Source of the DNA: Ravibacter sp964562455
GTDB taxonomy: Bacteria; Bacteroidota; Bacteroidia; Cytophagales; Spirosomataceae
Assembly: GCA_964562455.1 (NCBI GenBank)
Contig: CAZLTN010000006.1
Coordinates: forward strand, 1 to 64,000
DNA length: 64,000 bases
Direction: 5' to 3'
Shown here: positions 45,157 through 53,160 of the stretch, piece after piece
How the letters are laid out: each line of letters starts with the position of its first letter
Position numbering within the stretch: position 1 is the stretch's first letter
Translations under genes and position numbers: made by a program
The notes under the pieces: model-generated
Databases searched by the model: none
The model's input: only the letters and a program-made list of their open reading frames with translations
What the model was told of the DNA's origin: nothing

Positions 45157-45831
45157 ATGCGGATTTTACTGGTAGAAGATGAAGCTAACGTAGCATCGTT
45201 CATTAAAAGAGGGCTCAACGAGGAAGGATTCGATGTCGACGTCGCCTTTGACGGCCTCATGGGCCTGCGATTTTATGACAGCAGAAAATACGATGTTGTC
45301 ATTCTCGACCTCAATCTCCCCAAAATCAACGGTTTCGACCTCTGTAAGGAGATCAAGGCAAACGACAAAACCCAGCCTGTCCTCCTGCTTACCGCCCTCG
45401 ACAGCATAACCGACAAAGAGAAGGGGTTCGGATCGGGCGCCGACGATTACCTGGTTAAACCTTTTGAATTCAGGGAGCTCGTACTCAGGGTCAAAGCCCT
45501 CGGTCGCCGGATAGCGCCTCTTGAAGATACCGGCAGAAGTATTGTTGTTTCCGACCTCATCCTGTACGCCGACGCGCGCATCGTCACGCGGGGCGGGCAG
45601 CGCATCAACCTGACCAGCCGGGAATATACCTTGCTGGAATACCTGATGCTGAATGCAGGAAAAATCGTAAGCCGGGTAGATATCGCCGAAAAGGTCTGGG
45701 ATATACGCTTTGACACCAATACGAACGTCATAGATGTGTATATCAATTATCTGAGGAAGAAAATTGACGCCGACCGGCCTCAAAAGCTTCTTCATACCGT
45801 TATAGGGATGGGTTATATGCTAAAAGAATAG
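45157..45831 (+). CDS. OmpR/PhoB-family response regulator of the second efflux operon
   Basis: The 224-residue protein has a receiver domain (VEDE at residues 6-9, phospho-Asp51 in VVILDLNLPKINGF, lysine in VKPFEFREL) and a winged helix with INLTSREYTLLEYLMLNAG and NVIDVYINYLRKKID. It is similar throughout to the regulator at 22.8-23.4 kb. The kinase gene follows after 4 bases. The CTAAT array at 47.25 kb is a plausible target. It is transcribed away from the porin gene. Confidence 0.93.
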   Translation: MRILLVEDEANVASFIKRGLNEEGFDVDVAFDGLMGLRFYDSRKYDVVILDLNLPKINGFDLCKEIKANDKTQPVLLLTALDSITDKEKGFGSGADDYLVKPFEFRELVLRVKALGRRIAPLEDTGRSIVVSDLILYADARIVTRGGQRINLTSREYTLLEYLMLNAGKIVSRVDIAEKVWDIRFDTNTNVIDVYINYLRKKIDADRPQKLLHTVIGMGYMLKE

Positions 45832-45835
45832 AACC

Positions 45836-47224
45836 ATGCTGATCCGTCATCGCCTGATTTTGTGGTTCGTCTTTTTCGTCACGCTGGTGCTGCTTTCTTT
45901 TTCGCTGTTCATCTATTTCACCTATGCCAAACACCGTAACACTTTCTTCCAGCAGCGCCTGGAACGCCGGGTCCTCGGCACCCAGCAATTGTTTGACCCC
46001 GCAGGGAGCCTGAAAGGAAGCATCAATACCGTTCTCAACGAGCAGACTGACCTCGTTTTTTCCGGCAAAGACAGTCTTTATTATTCCAATATACAGGTCT
46101 ATGACTTTTATCCTGCTTCTTCTTTTCTCGACAGTGTCAGACGTGAAGGGAAGCTGTTTTTCTCCTACCCGGTAAAAGCGCATGAGAATGAAAAAACCGG
46201 CGTGGCAATGGCCTACCGGGTGTCCTTTCAGCCCGAAACGGAAAAACCGTATGTAGCCATTATAACGGCATACGATTCGGAAGGGTACCAGAGACAGGAG
46301 TCGCTCGGTGAACTGCTCATTCTTACGAATATCATTTGCATAGCACTCATCGCCGTTTTTGCTCATTTTTTCGCTATAAGAGCCCTTTCTCCACTCAATT
46401 CGCTGATCGGCCAGATTAAAGGGCGCTTCAATAACTCTCTGTCCTTTCGTCTGCAAAACCTGACTCCCAACGACGAGGTTGGCTCCCTGACCACTTCATT
46501 TAACGAGCTCCTCGACCAGCATGAACGCCTGATCGCCAACCAAAGGTCATTTATTTCCCATGCCTCGCATGAGCTCCGTACGCCGATGGCTACCCTCAAA
46601 GGGCTACTGGAAACAGCACTTTATTACGATAAAGATGAAGCCGGCCTGAGGGAAAGCCAGAAAAAGGCGGTTGCCGAGCTGGATCGGCTCATCAGCCTTT
46701 CAAACGGGCTGCTTATGCTTGCCGGGATCGAAAACCAGGAAGATTATATCAATACCCACAAAGTGGATATGATGGAGCTGCTGATGGATTGTGTGGACCA
46801 GGTACAATCGAAATGGCCGCTTCAAAAGATACGGCTGACCTTCAGCGACGGTGTCAGGCTCCAGGACCGGCCCCTGGTCATCCCCGGCGAGGAAACCCTG
46901 CTGAAAGCTGCTATTACCAACCTGATCGACAACGCCTGCAAATACTCTGACGGCAACGAGGTGAACATCTTCCTGGAAATGAATACCGAAACATCGCTGA
47001 GGCTTCGCGTAAAAGACCGTGGGATCGGGATTCCTCAAAACGAAATGGTACAGATCCTGGAACCCCTGCAGAGGGGCTCGAATGCCGCTTCCCGACAAGG
47101 GTTCGGAATAGGTCTGACACTGGCGCAGCGGATTATCAGGCTTCACCGGGGAGGAATTACGATCTCTTCCGAAATCGGTAAGGGCACCGAGATCGTCGTC
47201 GATTTTCCTTTCCCCTACGAATAA
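45836..47224 (+). CDS. Sensor histidine kinase of the second efflux operon
   Basis: The 462-residue protein has TM1 (about 8-28), a periplasmic domain of ~125 residues, TM2 (about 158-182), HAMP, and a HisKA domain with the phosphorylated His in FISHASHELRTPMATLKG. The ATPase domain has NLIDNACKYSDGNE, DRGIGIPQNE and GFGIGLTLAQRI. It follows its regulator after 4 bases. Note SHASHELRTP in place of the commoner SNISHELRTP. The stimulus is unknown. Confidence 0.92.
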   Translation: MLIRHRLILWFVFFVTLVLLSFSLFIYFTYAKHRNTFFQQRLERRVLGTQQLFDPAGSLKGSINTVLNEQTDLVFSGKDSLYYSNIQVYDFYPASSFLDSVRREGKLFFSYPVKAHENEKTGVAMAYRVSFQPETEKPYVAIITAYDSEGYQRQESLGELLILTNIICIALIAVFAHFFAIRALSPLNSLIGQIKGRFNNSLSFRLQNLTPNDEVGSLTTSFNELLDQHERLIANQRSFISHASHELRTPMATLKGLLETALYYDKDEAGLRESQKKAVAELDRLISLSNGLLMLAGIENQEDYINTHKVDMMELLMDCVDQVQSKWPLQKIRLTFSDGVRLQDRPLVIPGEETLLKAAITNLIDNACKYSDGNEVNIFLEMNTETSLRLRVKDRGIGIPQNEMVQILEPLQRGSNAASRQGFGIGLTLAQRIIRLHRGGITISSEIGKGTEIVVDFPFPYE

Positions 47225-47240
47225 AGCCAATACCTGACGG

Positions 47241-47311
47241 TATTAGATTTTTTCTAATATCCCTGAGAAAAAATCTAACTGCGGGCTAATCTCATACTAA
47301 TATGCCCGCAG
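47241..47311 (+). promoter_or_regulatory. CTAAT box array and two hairpins between kinase and TolC genes (candidate operator)
   Basis: CTAAT-type pentamers start at 47254, 47275 (CTAAC), 47286 and 47297: spacings of 21, 11 and 11 bases. Superimposed are a dyad TATTAGA-N5-TCTAATA (47241-47259), a perfect 13-bp inverted repeat 47243-47255 / 47266-47278, and an 8-bp stem CTGCGGGC (47279-47286) / GCCCGCAG (47304-47311). The efflux gene starts 67 bases beyond. Layout matches OmpR-family operators; the hairpins could also attenuate or terminate. Confidence 0.55.
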
Positions 47312-47377
47312 TATTTTGCTGAAATAGCGCTTAGCTATCAGAAATCAGAAATAAATTATAAGGCATTTCAGCACATT

Positions 47378-48805
47378 ATGTTACGAAGTCCCGCAGTCGC
47401 GTCCTTCCTTTTTCTTCTCCTTTTTAGTCTTTTTTCTTTTCGAAGTTTTGCCCAGCAGTCCGAAGAAATCGTTCCTGTCAACCTTTTGGGGGCGCTTGAG
47501 AAGGCCCGGGCAAGTTACCCGACCCTGAAGAAAAGGGTAGCCGAAAAGCTCGCTGCCGGCGAAGACATTCAGGCGGCGATGGCTGCCTACTACCCCAAAG
47601 CCGGCATACAGGCACAGGCGCTATTCGCTACCTCCAACCAGGTAAGAGGCGCTAATCTGGGCTATGACGGGCTTTTGCTCGGGTTAAGCGGCTCGGTAAA
47701 GCCGAACGGATACAACTGGCAGCCAGCCTGGACTTCGCTAGCTTCGACGGTAATCGATTGGCAGGCCTTCACATTCGGAAAAAAAGATGCCGACAGAACC
47801 CTGGCCATTTCCAGGGAACAAGCAGCCGACCGGGCCTACGAGCAGGAGCTTTTTGAACACCAGATCAAAGTAGCCGATGCATATCTGCTGGCTTTGAATG
47901 CCCTGAAATACACACGCCTTCAGGAACGGAATCTTCGCCGTACTGAAGAGATCGTTGCAGTTACCAGGGCAAATGCAAGCTCGGGGCTCAAAGCAGGGAT
48001 AGACAGTTCTATCGCGATCGCCGAGTCTACCCGCGCACTTCTGCAATGGATGGAAAGCCAGGCGCAGGCAAAAAAATACGAAGTACTGCTGAGTGAGCTG
48101 ATTGGCGAGGCGGGCAAAGAGCTGGAGCTCGATACCATGAGCTTTTTCTCACGGCTTCCGGCAAACTTCAACTTCGCCAGCAGTGAGCCCGAGAAGCACC
48201 CGGTACTCCGGACGCTCCTTTCGCGACAGAAAGAGGCTGAGAGTGAAATGAAAAGGACCCGCCTGGGTGTCAGGCCTGAGCTTCATATGATCGGCTCGTT
48301 CTGGGGAAGAGGCTCCGGGATCGACCAGAAGCCCGGGCCTAACGGCGATTTTAACATTTCCTCATCTTTTTCAGGGCTGGGCCTGCGCGCTTTTAACTAC
48401 GCGCTCGGCACGACGCTGATCTGGTACCCAACCAGGGTATTCCAGGTCCGGCGACAGCTCTCGGCACAGCAATTCCGCTATAACGCGCTCCGGGAAGAAT
48501 ACAATGCAGCACTGATGAGAACTACAGCAGAGCTGAAAAGCTCCGATATCCAGTTCAACCTTTCCTACCAGTCCGTTCAGAAGACCCCTGTTATGCTCAA
48601 CGCCGCGCGACAAGCATATGCCCAGTCGATGGCACGCTACGAAAGCGGACTCGAAAACATCTTGCTTCTGACCCAGGTAACGGACCTTTATATAAGGGCG
48701 GAAACCGAATACCTCATTTCAGTCAACAACGTATGGAGGTCCCTGCTGATTAAAGCCGCCGCCAAAGGCGATTTTGATGTCTTCCTGGAACAAATCCCTA
48801 ATTAA
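47378..48805 (+). CDS. TolC-like outer-membrane efflux channel (second RND operon)
   Basis: Outer-membrane factor for the adjacent RND pump. The 475-residue protein has a signal peptide (FRSFAQQ) and the long helical repeats of TolC proteins (for example NALKYTRLQERNLRRTEEIVAVTRANASSG, and YAQSMARYESGLENILLLTQ). It is followed by the pump after 9 bases. The first part of the leader carries the candidate operator. Confidence 0.9.
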   Translation: MLRSPAVASFLFLLLFSLFSFRSFAQQSEEIVPVNLLGALEKARASYPTLKKRVAEKLAAGEDIQAAMAAYYPKAGIQAQALFATSNQVRGANLGYDGLLLGLSGSVKPNGYNWQPAWTSLASTVIDWQAFTFGKKDADRTLAISREQAADRAYEQELFEHQIKVADAYLLALNALKYTRLQERNLRRTEEIVAVTRANASSGLKAGIDSSIAIAESTRALLQWMESQAQAKKYEVLLSELIGEAGKELELDTMSFFSRLPANFNFASSEPEKHPVLRTLLSRQKEAESEMKRTRLGVRPELHMIGSFWGRGSGIDQKPGPNGDFNISSSFSGLGLRAFNYALGTTLIWYPTRVFQVRRQLSAQQFRYNALREEYNAALMRTTAELKSSDIQFNLSYQSVQKTPVMLNAARQAYAQSMARYESGLENILLLTQVTDLYIRAETEYLISVNNVWRSLLIKAAAKGDFDVFLEQIPN

Positions 48806-48814
48806 CCCATCTTC

Positions 48815-51800
48815 ATGTTAAAGTCTGCACTCAACAAGCCGATTGCCGTCATAGTAGCGCTTTTTGCCGTCGCTATTTTTGCTGCGCTGGCGCTATTCAG
48901 GATACCGGTCGATATTTTCCCAAATCTGAACCTGCCCACAATTTATATCTCCCAGCCCTACGGAGGGATGTCGGCCAACCAGATGGAGGGCTTCGTCGCA
49001 ACCCGCTACCAGAACCAGATGCTTTACGTATCGGGGATTAAAGACGTGGAAGTTAAAAACATACAGGGAACCTGTCTCGTCAAGTGTACATTTTACGAAA
49101 ACGTCGATATGGCGCAGGTTGCCGGAGAGGTAGCCAACCAGGTCAACCGGGTAATGAACTACCTTCCTCCCGGGACCGTCCCGCCTACAGTAGTAAGGTT
49201 CGACGCTTCTTCGCTCCCGGTCGGCCAATTGGTTTTCAGCAGTAAGAGCGCCCCTCTTTCCGAACTGCAGGATATGGCTTCCTCACGTATCAGGCCGCTG
49301 TTTTCGCAAATACCGGGAGGCGTCGCGACCTCTCCGTTTGGTTCCAATGAGCGGACGGTAGTGATACGCGTCGACCCGGAAAGGATGAAAAGTTACGAGC
49401 TCACACCCGATGAAATTGTGGCTGCAGTCGTTGCCAACAACAAAATATCGCCCGCAGGTAATGTCCGGATAGGTGATTTCATGGTAATGACCCCGAGCAA
49501 CACCGTGCTCGATAATGTGGAAGATTTCTTCAACATCCCATTGAGGCAGGGAGTAGGCCCCATGGTTTTCATGCGTGACGTCGCTACGGTGGAAGATGCT
49601 ACCGACGTACCGGTCGGATATGCGCTGATCAACGGGAAACGGTCGGTTTATATACCGGTATCCAAATCGGGTGACGCCTCTACCATGTCGGTTGTTTCTG
49701 CGCTCAAGGCCAAGCTGCCCGAGATGAAGAGCCTCCTGCCCGAACATATAGACCTGACCTACGAATTTGACCAATCGGTATATGTGATGCAATCGGTGCA
49801 TGCACTGGCCGTAGAAGGCGGGCTGGGCGCCATACTTACCGGCCTTATGGTGTTTCTTTTCCTGCGGGATCTGCGAAGCTCTCTGATTGTCATTCTCACT
49901 ATTCCCGCTTCCCTGTTATCTGCCATACTGATGCTGCAGCTTAGCGGGCAGACCATCAACATCATGACGCTTTCGGGACTGGCACTGGCGATCGGTATCC
50001 TGGTGGACCAGTCCACGGTGGTAATAGAAAATATTCACCAGCACCTTGAAATGGGAAAAAGCAAAGCCCGCGCTATCAAGGATGCCTCGACTGAAATGAG
50101 CTTCCCGCTATTTCTTATTACAATAGCGATACTGGCGGTGTTTGCACCGGCTTTTATGATGACGGGTATCCCTAAAGGCATGTTCCTTCCCCTGTCGCTG
50201 GCGGTAGGCTTCTCGATCATCGTTTCATACATACTTTCGCAAACACTAGTTCCTATACTCTGCAACTGGTGGCTCAAAGAGCATAAGGAACATGTTGAAA
50301 ACGACGCTCCGGAAACCGAAAAAAAGGCGGGGCTTATGGATAAAATCCAGCATCGTTACGGGCTATTGCTGGGCAGGCTCATGAAAAAGCGCAGGCTGGT
50401 TGTCGGGATTTATCTCCTGGCGGCCTTTTCTATGGTTGCTATCCTGTTTATGAACATAGGGACCGACCTGATGCCCCGCCAGAACAAAGCCCGGCAATTC
50501 CAGGTTCGCCTTATCGGGCCTGAAGGATTAAGGCTCGAAAGAATGGAAGAGCGGGTAAAAGAGGTCCTCGAACAGTTGGAGGACCTGGTCGGGAAGAAAA
50601 ACATTTCCATTACTTCGGCCTATGTCGGCATGACCCCTTCCAGCTACGGTACCAGTGCTTTGTACGTATTCAATGCCGGGCCTCACGAAGCAATCCTGCA
50701 GGTCAGCCTCTCCCCGGACTACAAGCTCGAATCGCTGGACCTGCTGAAAGACCAGATCAGGCAGCGTATTCACAAAGAATTACCCGATCTTAAAACGACT
50801 TTCGAACCGATCGAGCTCACCGAAAAGATCATGAGCCAGGGCGCCTCCACCCCTATCGAAGTTGTTATCGGCGGCAAAGATATCTCTGAGAACCAGGTTT
50901 TTGCGCAAAAGGTGATCCGGGAGCTCGACAAGATACCATACCTGCGCGACGTACGGATCAAACAGCCTCTCCGCTACCCTACCGTCCAGATCCATATCGA
51001 TCGCGAAAGGGCAGCCCAGTTAGGCCTTTCGGTAGATGTGATCGCCAAGTCGCTGGTAGCCGCAACTTCCTCCAGCCGTTTTACCGCTAAAAATCTCTGG
51101 CTCGACCAGGGTAAAGGCTTCGCATACCAGGTACAGGTCGAAATGTCCCAGCAGTATATGCAGTCGGTAGCCGACATCGAAAATATCCCGCTCGTAAAGG
51201 GTCAGTTAAGGCCGACCCTGGGTGACGTAGCCACGATTTCGACCAGTAATGTACCTGCCCAGTACGACAGGCGCGGTCCCCGCAGGATACTCACTATCAC
51301 TGCCAATACCCACCAGGTGGATCTGGGTACAGCCGGCAAGGCGGTGCACCAGGCCGTTATGAACGCGGGAGAACCTCCGCGGGGAAGCGTCGTCAGTGTG
51401 GAAGGTATCTCAAAGCTACTGCAGGAAACCCTCGACAGTCTCCAGTTCGGTTTACTTCTTGCTATAGTTGTTATCTTCCTGCTGCTGGCTGCCACTTACC
51501 AGTCGTTCAGGCTAGCCGTGATCATCATGATCACGATTCCTTCGGTGCTGGCAGGGGCTTTGCTTCTATTGTTAGCCACGGGTCAGACCCTCAATCTGCA
51601 GTCCTATATGGGAATTATCATGTCGGTAGGGGTGTCGGTAGCCAATGCGCTGCTGCTCGTAACCAACGCCGAAACGCTGAGGCTCCAGTATCGTGATGCC
51701 GGCATCGCTGCAAAGACTGCCGGTTCTCTGCGTTTGCGTCCTATCCTGATGACTACCCTGGCCATGTCCATCGGGATGGTTCCTATGGCAAGCGGCTTCG

Positions 51801-52024
51801 GCGATACCGGCGAGCAGGTGGCTCCGCTCGGAAGGGCGGTTATCGGGGGCCTCCTTACCTCTACTATCGCTACACTGCTCATTTTGCCGGTCGTATTTTC
51901 CCTGATTATGAAAAAGGTGTCGTTCAACTCCGTGTCGCTCGATCCTGACAATCCGGAAAGCGAAGATTTCGACCTGAAAAGCTCAGAAGCACAATCCGTC
52001 ACTGTCTCCAACCACATTAACTGA
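48815..52024 (+). CDS. RND efflux pump (HAE1/AcrB-like permease)
   Basis: Inner-membrane proton-driven exporter. The 1,069-residue protein has 12 helices and two large periplasmic loops. The TM4 motif is GLALAIGILVDQSTVVIEN (about residues 388-406): the usual Asp-Asp pair of AcrB-type pumps is Asp-Gln, so proton relay chemistry may differ. PVDIFPNLNLPTIYISQPYGGMSANQMEG is typical of pumps distinct from the CzcA group, hence drugs, lipids or other organics are likelier than metals; this is inference. The adaptor follows after 6 bases (order TolC-pump-adaptor). Confidence 0.92.
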   Translation: MLKSALNKPIAVIVALFAVAIFAALALFRIPVDIFPNLNLPTIYISQPYGGMSANQMEGFVATRYQNQMLYVSGIKDVEVKNIQGTCLVKCTFYENVDMAQVAGEVANQVNRVMNYLPPGTVPPTVVRFDASSLPVGQLVFSSKSAPLSELQDMASSRIRPLFSQIPGGVATSPFGSNERTVVIRVDPERMKSYELTPDEIVAAVVANNKISPAGNVRIGDFMVMTPSNTVLDNVEDFFNIPLRQGVGPMVFMRDVATVEDATDVPVGYALINGKRSVYIPVSKSGDASTMSVVSALKAKLPEMKSLLPEHIDLTYEFDQSVYVMQSVHALAVEGGLGAILTGLMVFLFLRDLRSSLIVILTIPASLLSAILMLQLSGQTINIMTLSGLALAIGILVDQSTVVIENIHQHLEMGKSKARAIKDASTEMSFPLFLITIAILAVFAPAFMMTGIPKGMFLPLSLAVGFSIIVSYILSQTLVPILCNWWLKEHKEHVENDAPETEKKAGLMDKIQHRYGLLLGRLMKKRRLVVGIYLLAAFSMVAILFMNIGTDLMPRQNKARQFQVRLIGPEGLRLERMEERVKEVLEQLEDLVGKKNISITSAYVGMTPSSYGTSALYVFNAGPHEAILQVSLSPDYKLESLDLLKDQIRQRIHKELPDLKTTFEPIELTEKIMSQGASTPIEVVIGGKDISENQVFAQKVIRELDKIPYLRDVRIKQPLRYPTVQIHIDRERAAQLGLSVDVIAKSLVAATSSSRFTAKNLWLDQGKGFAYQVQVEMSQQYMQSVADIENIPLVKGQLRPTLGDVATISTSNVPAQYDRRGPRRILTITANTHQVDLGTAGKAVHQAVMNAGEPPRGSVVSVEGISKLLQETLDSLQFGLLLAIVVIFLLLAATYQSFRLAVIIMITIPSVLAGALLLLLATGQTLNLQSYMGIIMSVGVSVANALLLVTNAETLRLQYRDAGIAAKTAGSLRLRPILMTTLAMSIGMVPMASGFGDTGEQVAPLGRAVIGGLLTSTIATLLILPVVFSLIMKKVSFNSVSLDPDNPESEDFDLKSSEAQSVTVSNHIN

Positions 52025-52030
52025 AACGAG

Positions 52031-53143
52031 ATGTCAGAAATAAATAATATATTGAAAATTGCAGTAGCCGGCCTCTTACTGCTTTCCTGCGGACAAAACA
52101 AGCACCCTGAAAACCTGGCGGAGGAAATCCCGGGCCAAAACGATGAATTCAGGTATACTGCAATTGTGGTGAAAGACGCTCAGCCTGTCAGGGAAATAAA
52201 CCTGCCCGGTGAATTGGAAAGCTTTTATGAAACCGACCTCTTCCCCCGCGTCAGCAGCTACATCAGCAAGATGCACGTCGATATCGGAGATCGTGTTAAC
52301 AAAGGCCAGCTCCTTGCCGAACTCGAAGCACCGGAGCTTATTGCCAATCTTACGGCGGCCTATTCTAAGGTAAAAGCAGCCGAAGCAGGCTACCAGTCGA
52401 GCCGTGCGGTATACCATCGTGCACTCAAAACGCAAAAAACGCCGGGAGCCATTTCCGAGATGGATGTCGAAACCTATTGGGCGAAGCTTGTCTCCGACAG
52501 CCTGATGGTGGTTGCTGAGCAAGCCCACTATGAATCTGTTAAACAATTGGTTGACTACCTGAAGATCACCGCACCTTTCGCCGGAGTAGTTACAGACCGT
52601 CGCCTGTCACCCGGTGCTTTTGTCGGTCCGGGAGGACAGAACTCTGTCCCGTTGCTGAAAATCAAACAGCTCGACCGGCTCCGCCTTCGGCTTGCCGTAC
52701 CCGAAGCTTACCTGGGCGATATCAGGGCCGGGACACCGGTGCAATTTACTGTCCGCACTTTCCAGAACCAGGTATTCAACGGAAACATCAGCCGTATTTC
52801 ACACAGCGTCCGTCCCGATACCCGCTCCGAGATGATAGAAATCGATATCGCAAATTCAGGAAGGAAATTAAAACCCGGTATGTACGTTTCCGCCCGGCTG
52901 CCGGTCCAGGCTCACGAAGGCAGCCTGTTTGTGCCTAAATCGGCTGTACTGAGCAATATGGAACAAACGTTTGTCATCAGGGTCGCAAACGGCATTGCCG
53001 AAAGGGTAAATGTGCACCGTGGAGATATTACCGATTCACAGGTGCAGATATTCGGCGATATACATCCCGGGGATATTATCCTGAAAGTCGCTACAGACGA
53101 AATCCCTAACGGAAGCCCCATCGCAATAGAACCTTTGCAGTAA
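52031..53143 (+). CDS. RND efflux periplasmic adaptor lipoprotein
   Basis: The 370-residue protein has a lipoprotein signal ending GLLLLSC, a lipoyl/hairpin region (FPRVSSYISKMHVDIGDRVNKGQLLAELEAPEL), a beta-barrel domain (RLRLRLAVPEAYLGDIRAGTPV) and a C-terminal membrane-proximal domain (FVPKSAVLSNMEQTFVIRVANG). It is last in the operon and belongs with the preceding pump and channel. Confidence 0.92.
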   Translation: MSEINNILKIAVAGLLLLSCGQNKHPENLAEEIPGQNDEFRYTAIVVKDAQPVREINLPGELESFYETDLFPRVSSYISKMHVDIGDRVNKGQLLAELEAPELIANLTAAYSKVKAAEAGYQSSRAVYHRALKTQKTPGAISEMDVETYWAKLVSDSLMVVAEQAHYESVKQLVDYLKITAPFAGVVTDRRLSPGAFVGPGGQNSVPLLKIKQLDRLRLRLAVPEAYLGDIRAGTPVQFTVRTFQNQVFNGNISRISHSVRPDTRSEMIEIDIANSGRKLKPGMYVSARLPVQAHEGSLFVPKSAVLSNMEQTFVIRVANGIAERVNVHRGDITDSQVQIFGDIHPGDIILKVATDEIPNGSPIAIEPLQ

Positions 53144-53160
53144 GAAAAGAAAGCCGGTTT

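Noticed and set aside
47243..47311. Simple terminator after the second kinase gene
   Set aside because: The hairpins lack a following T-run and coincide with periodic CTAAT boxes and dyads, so an operator explanation fits better, though attenuation remains possible.
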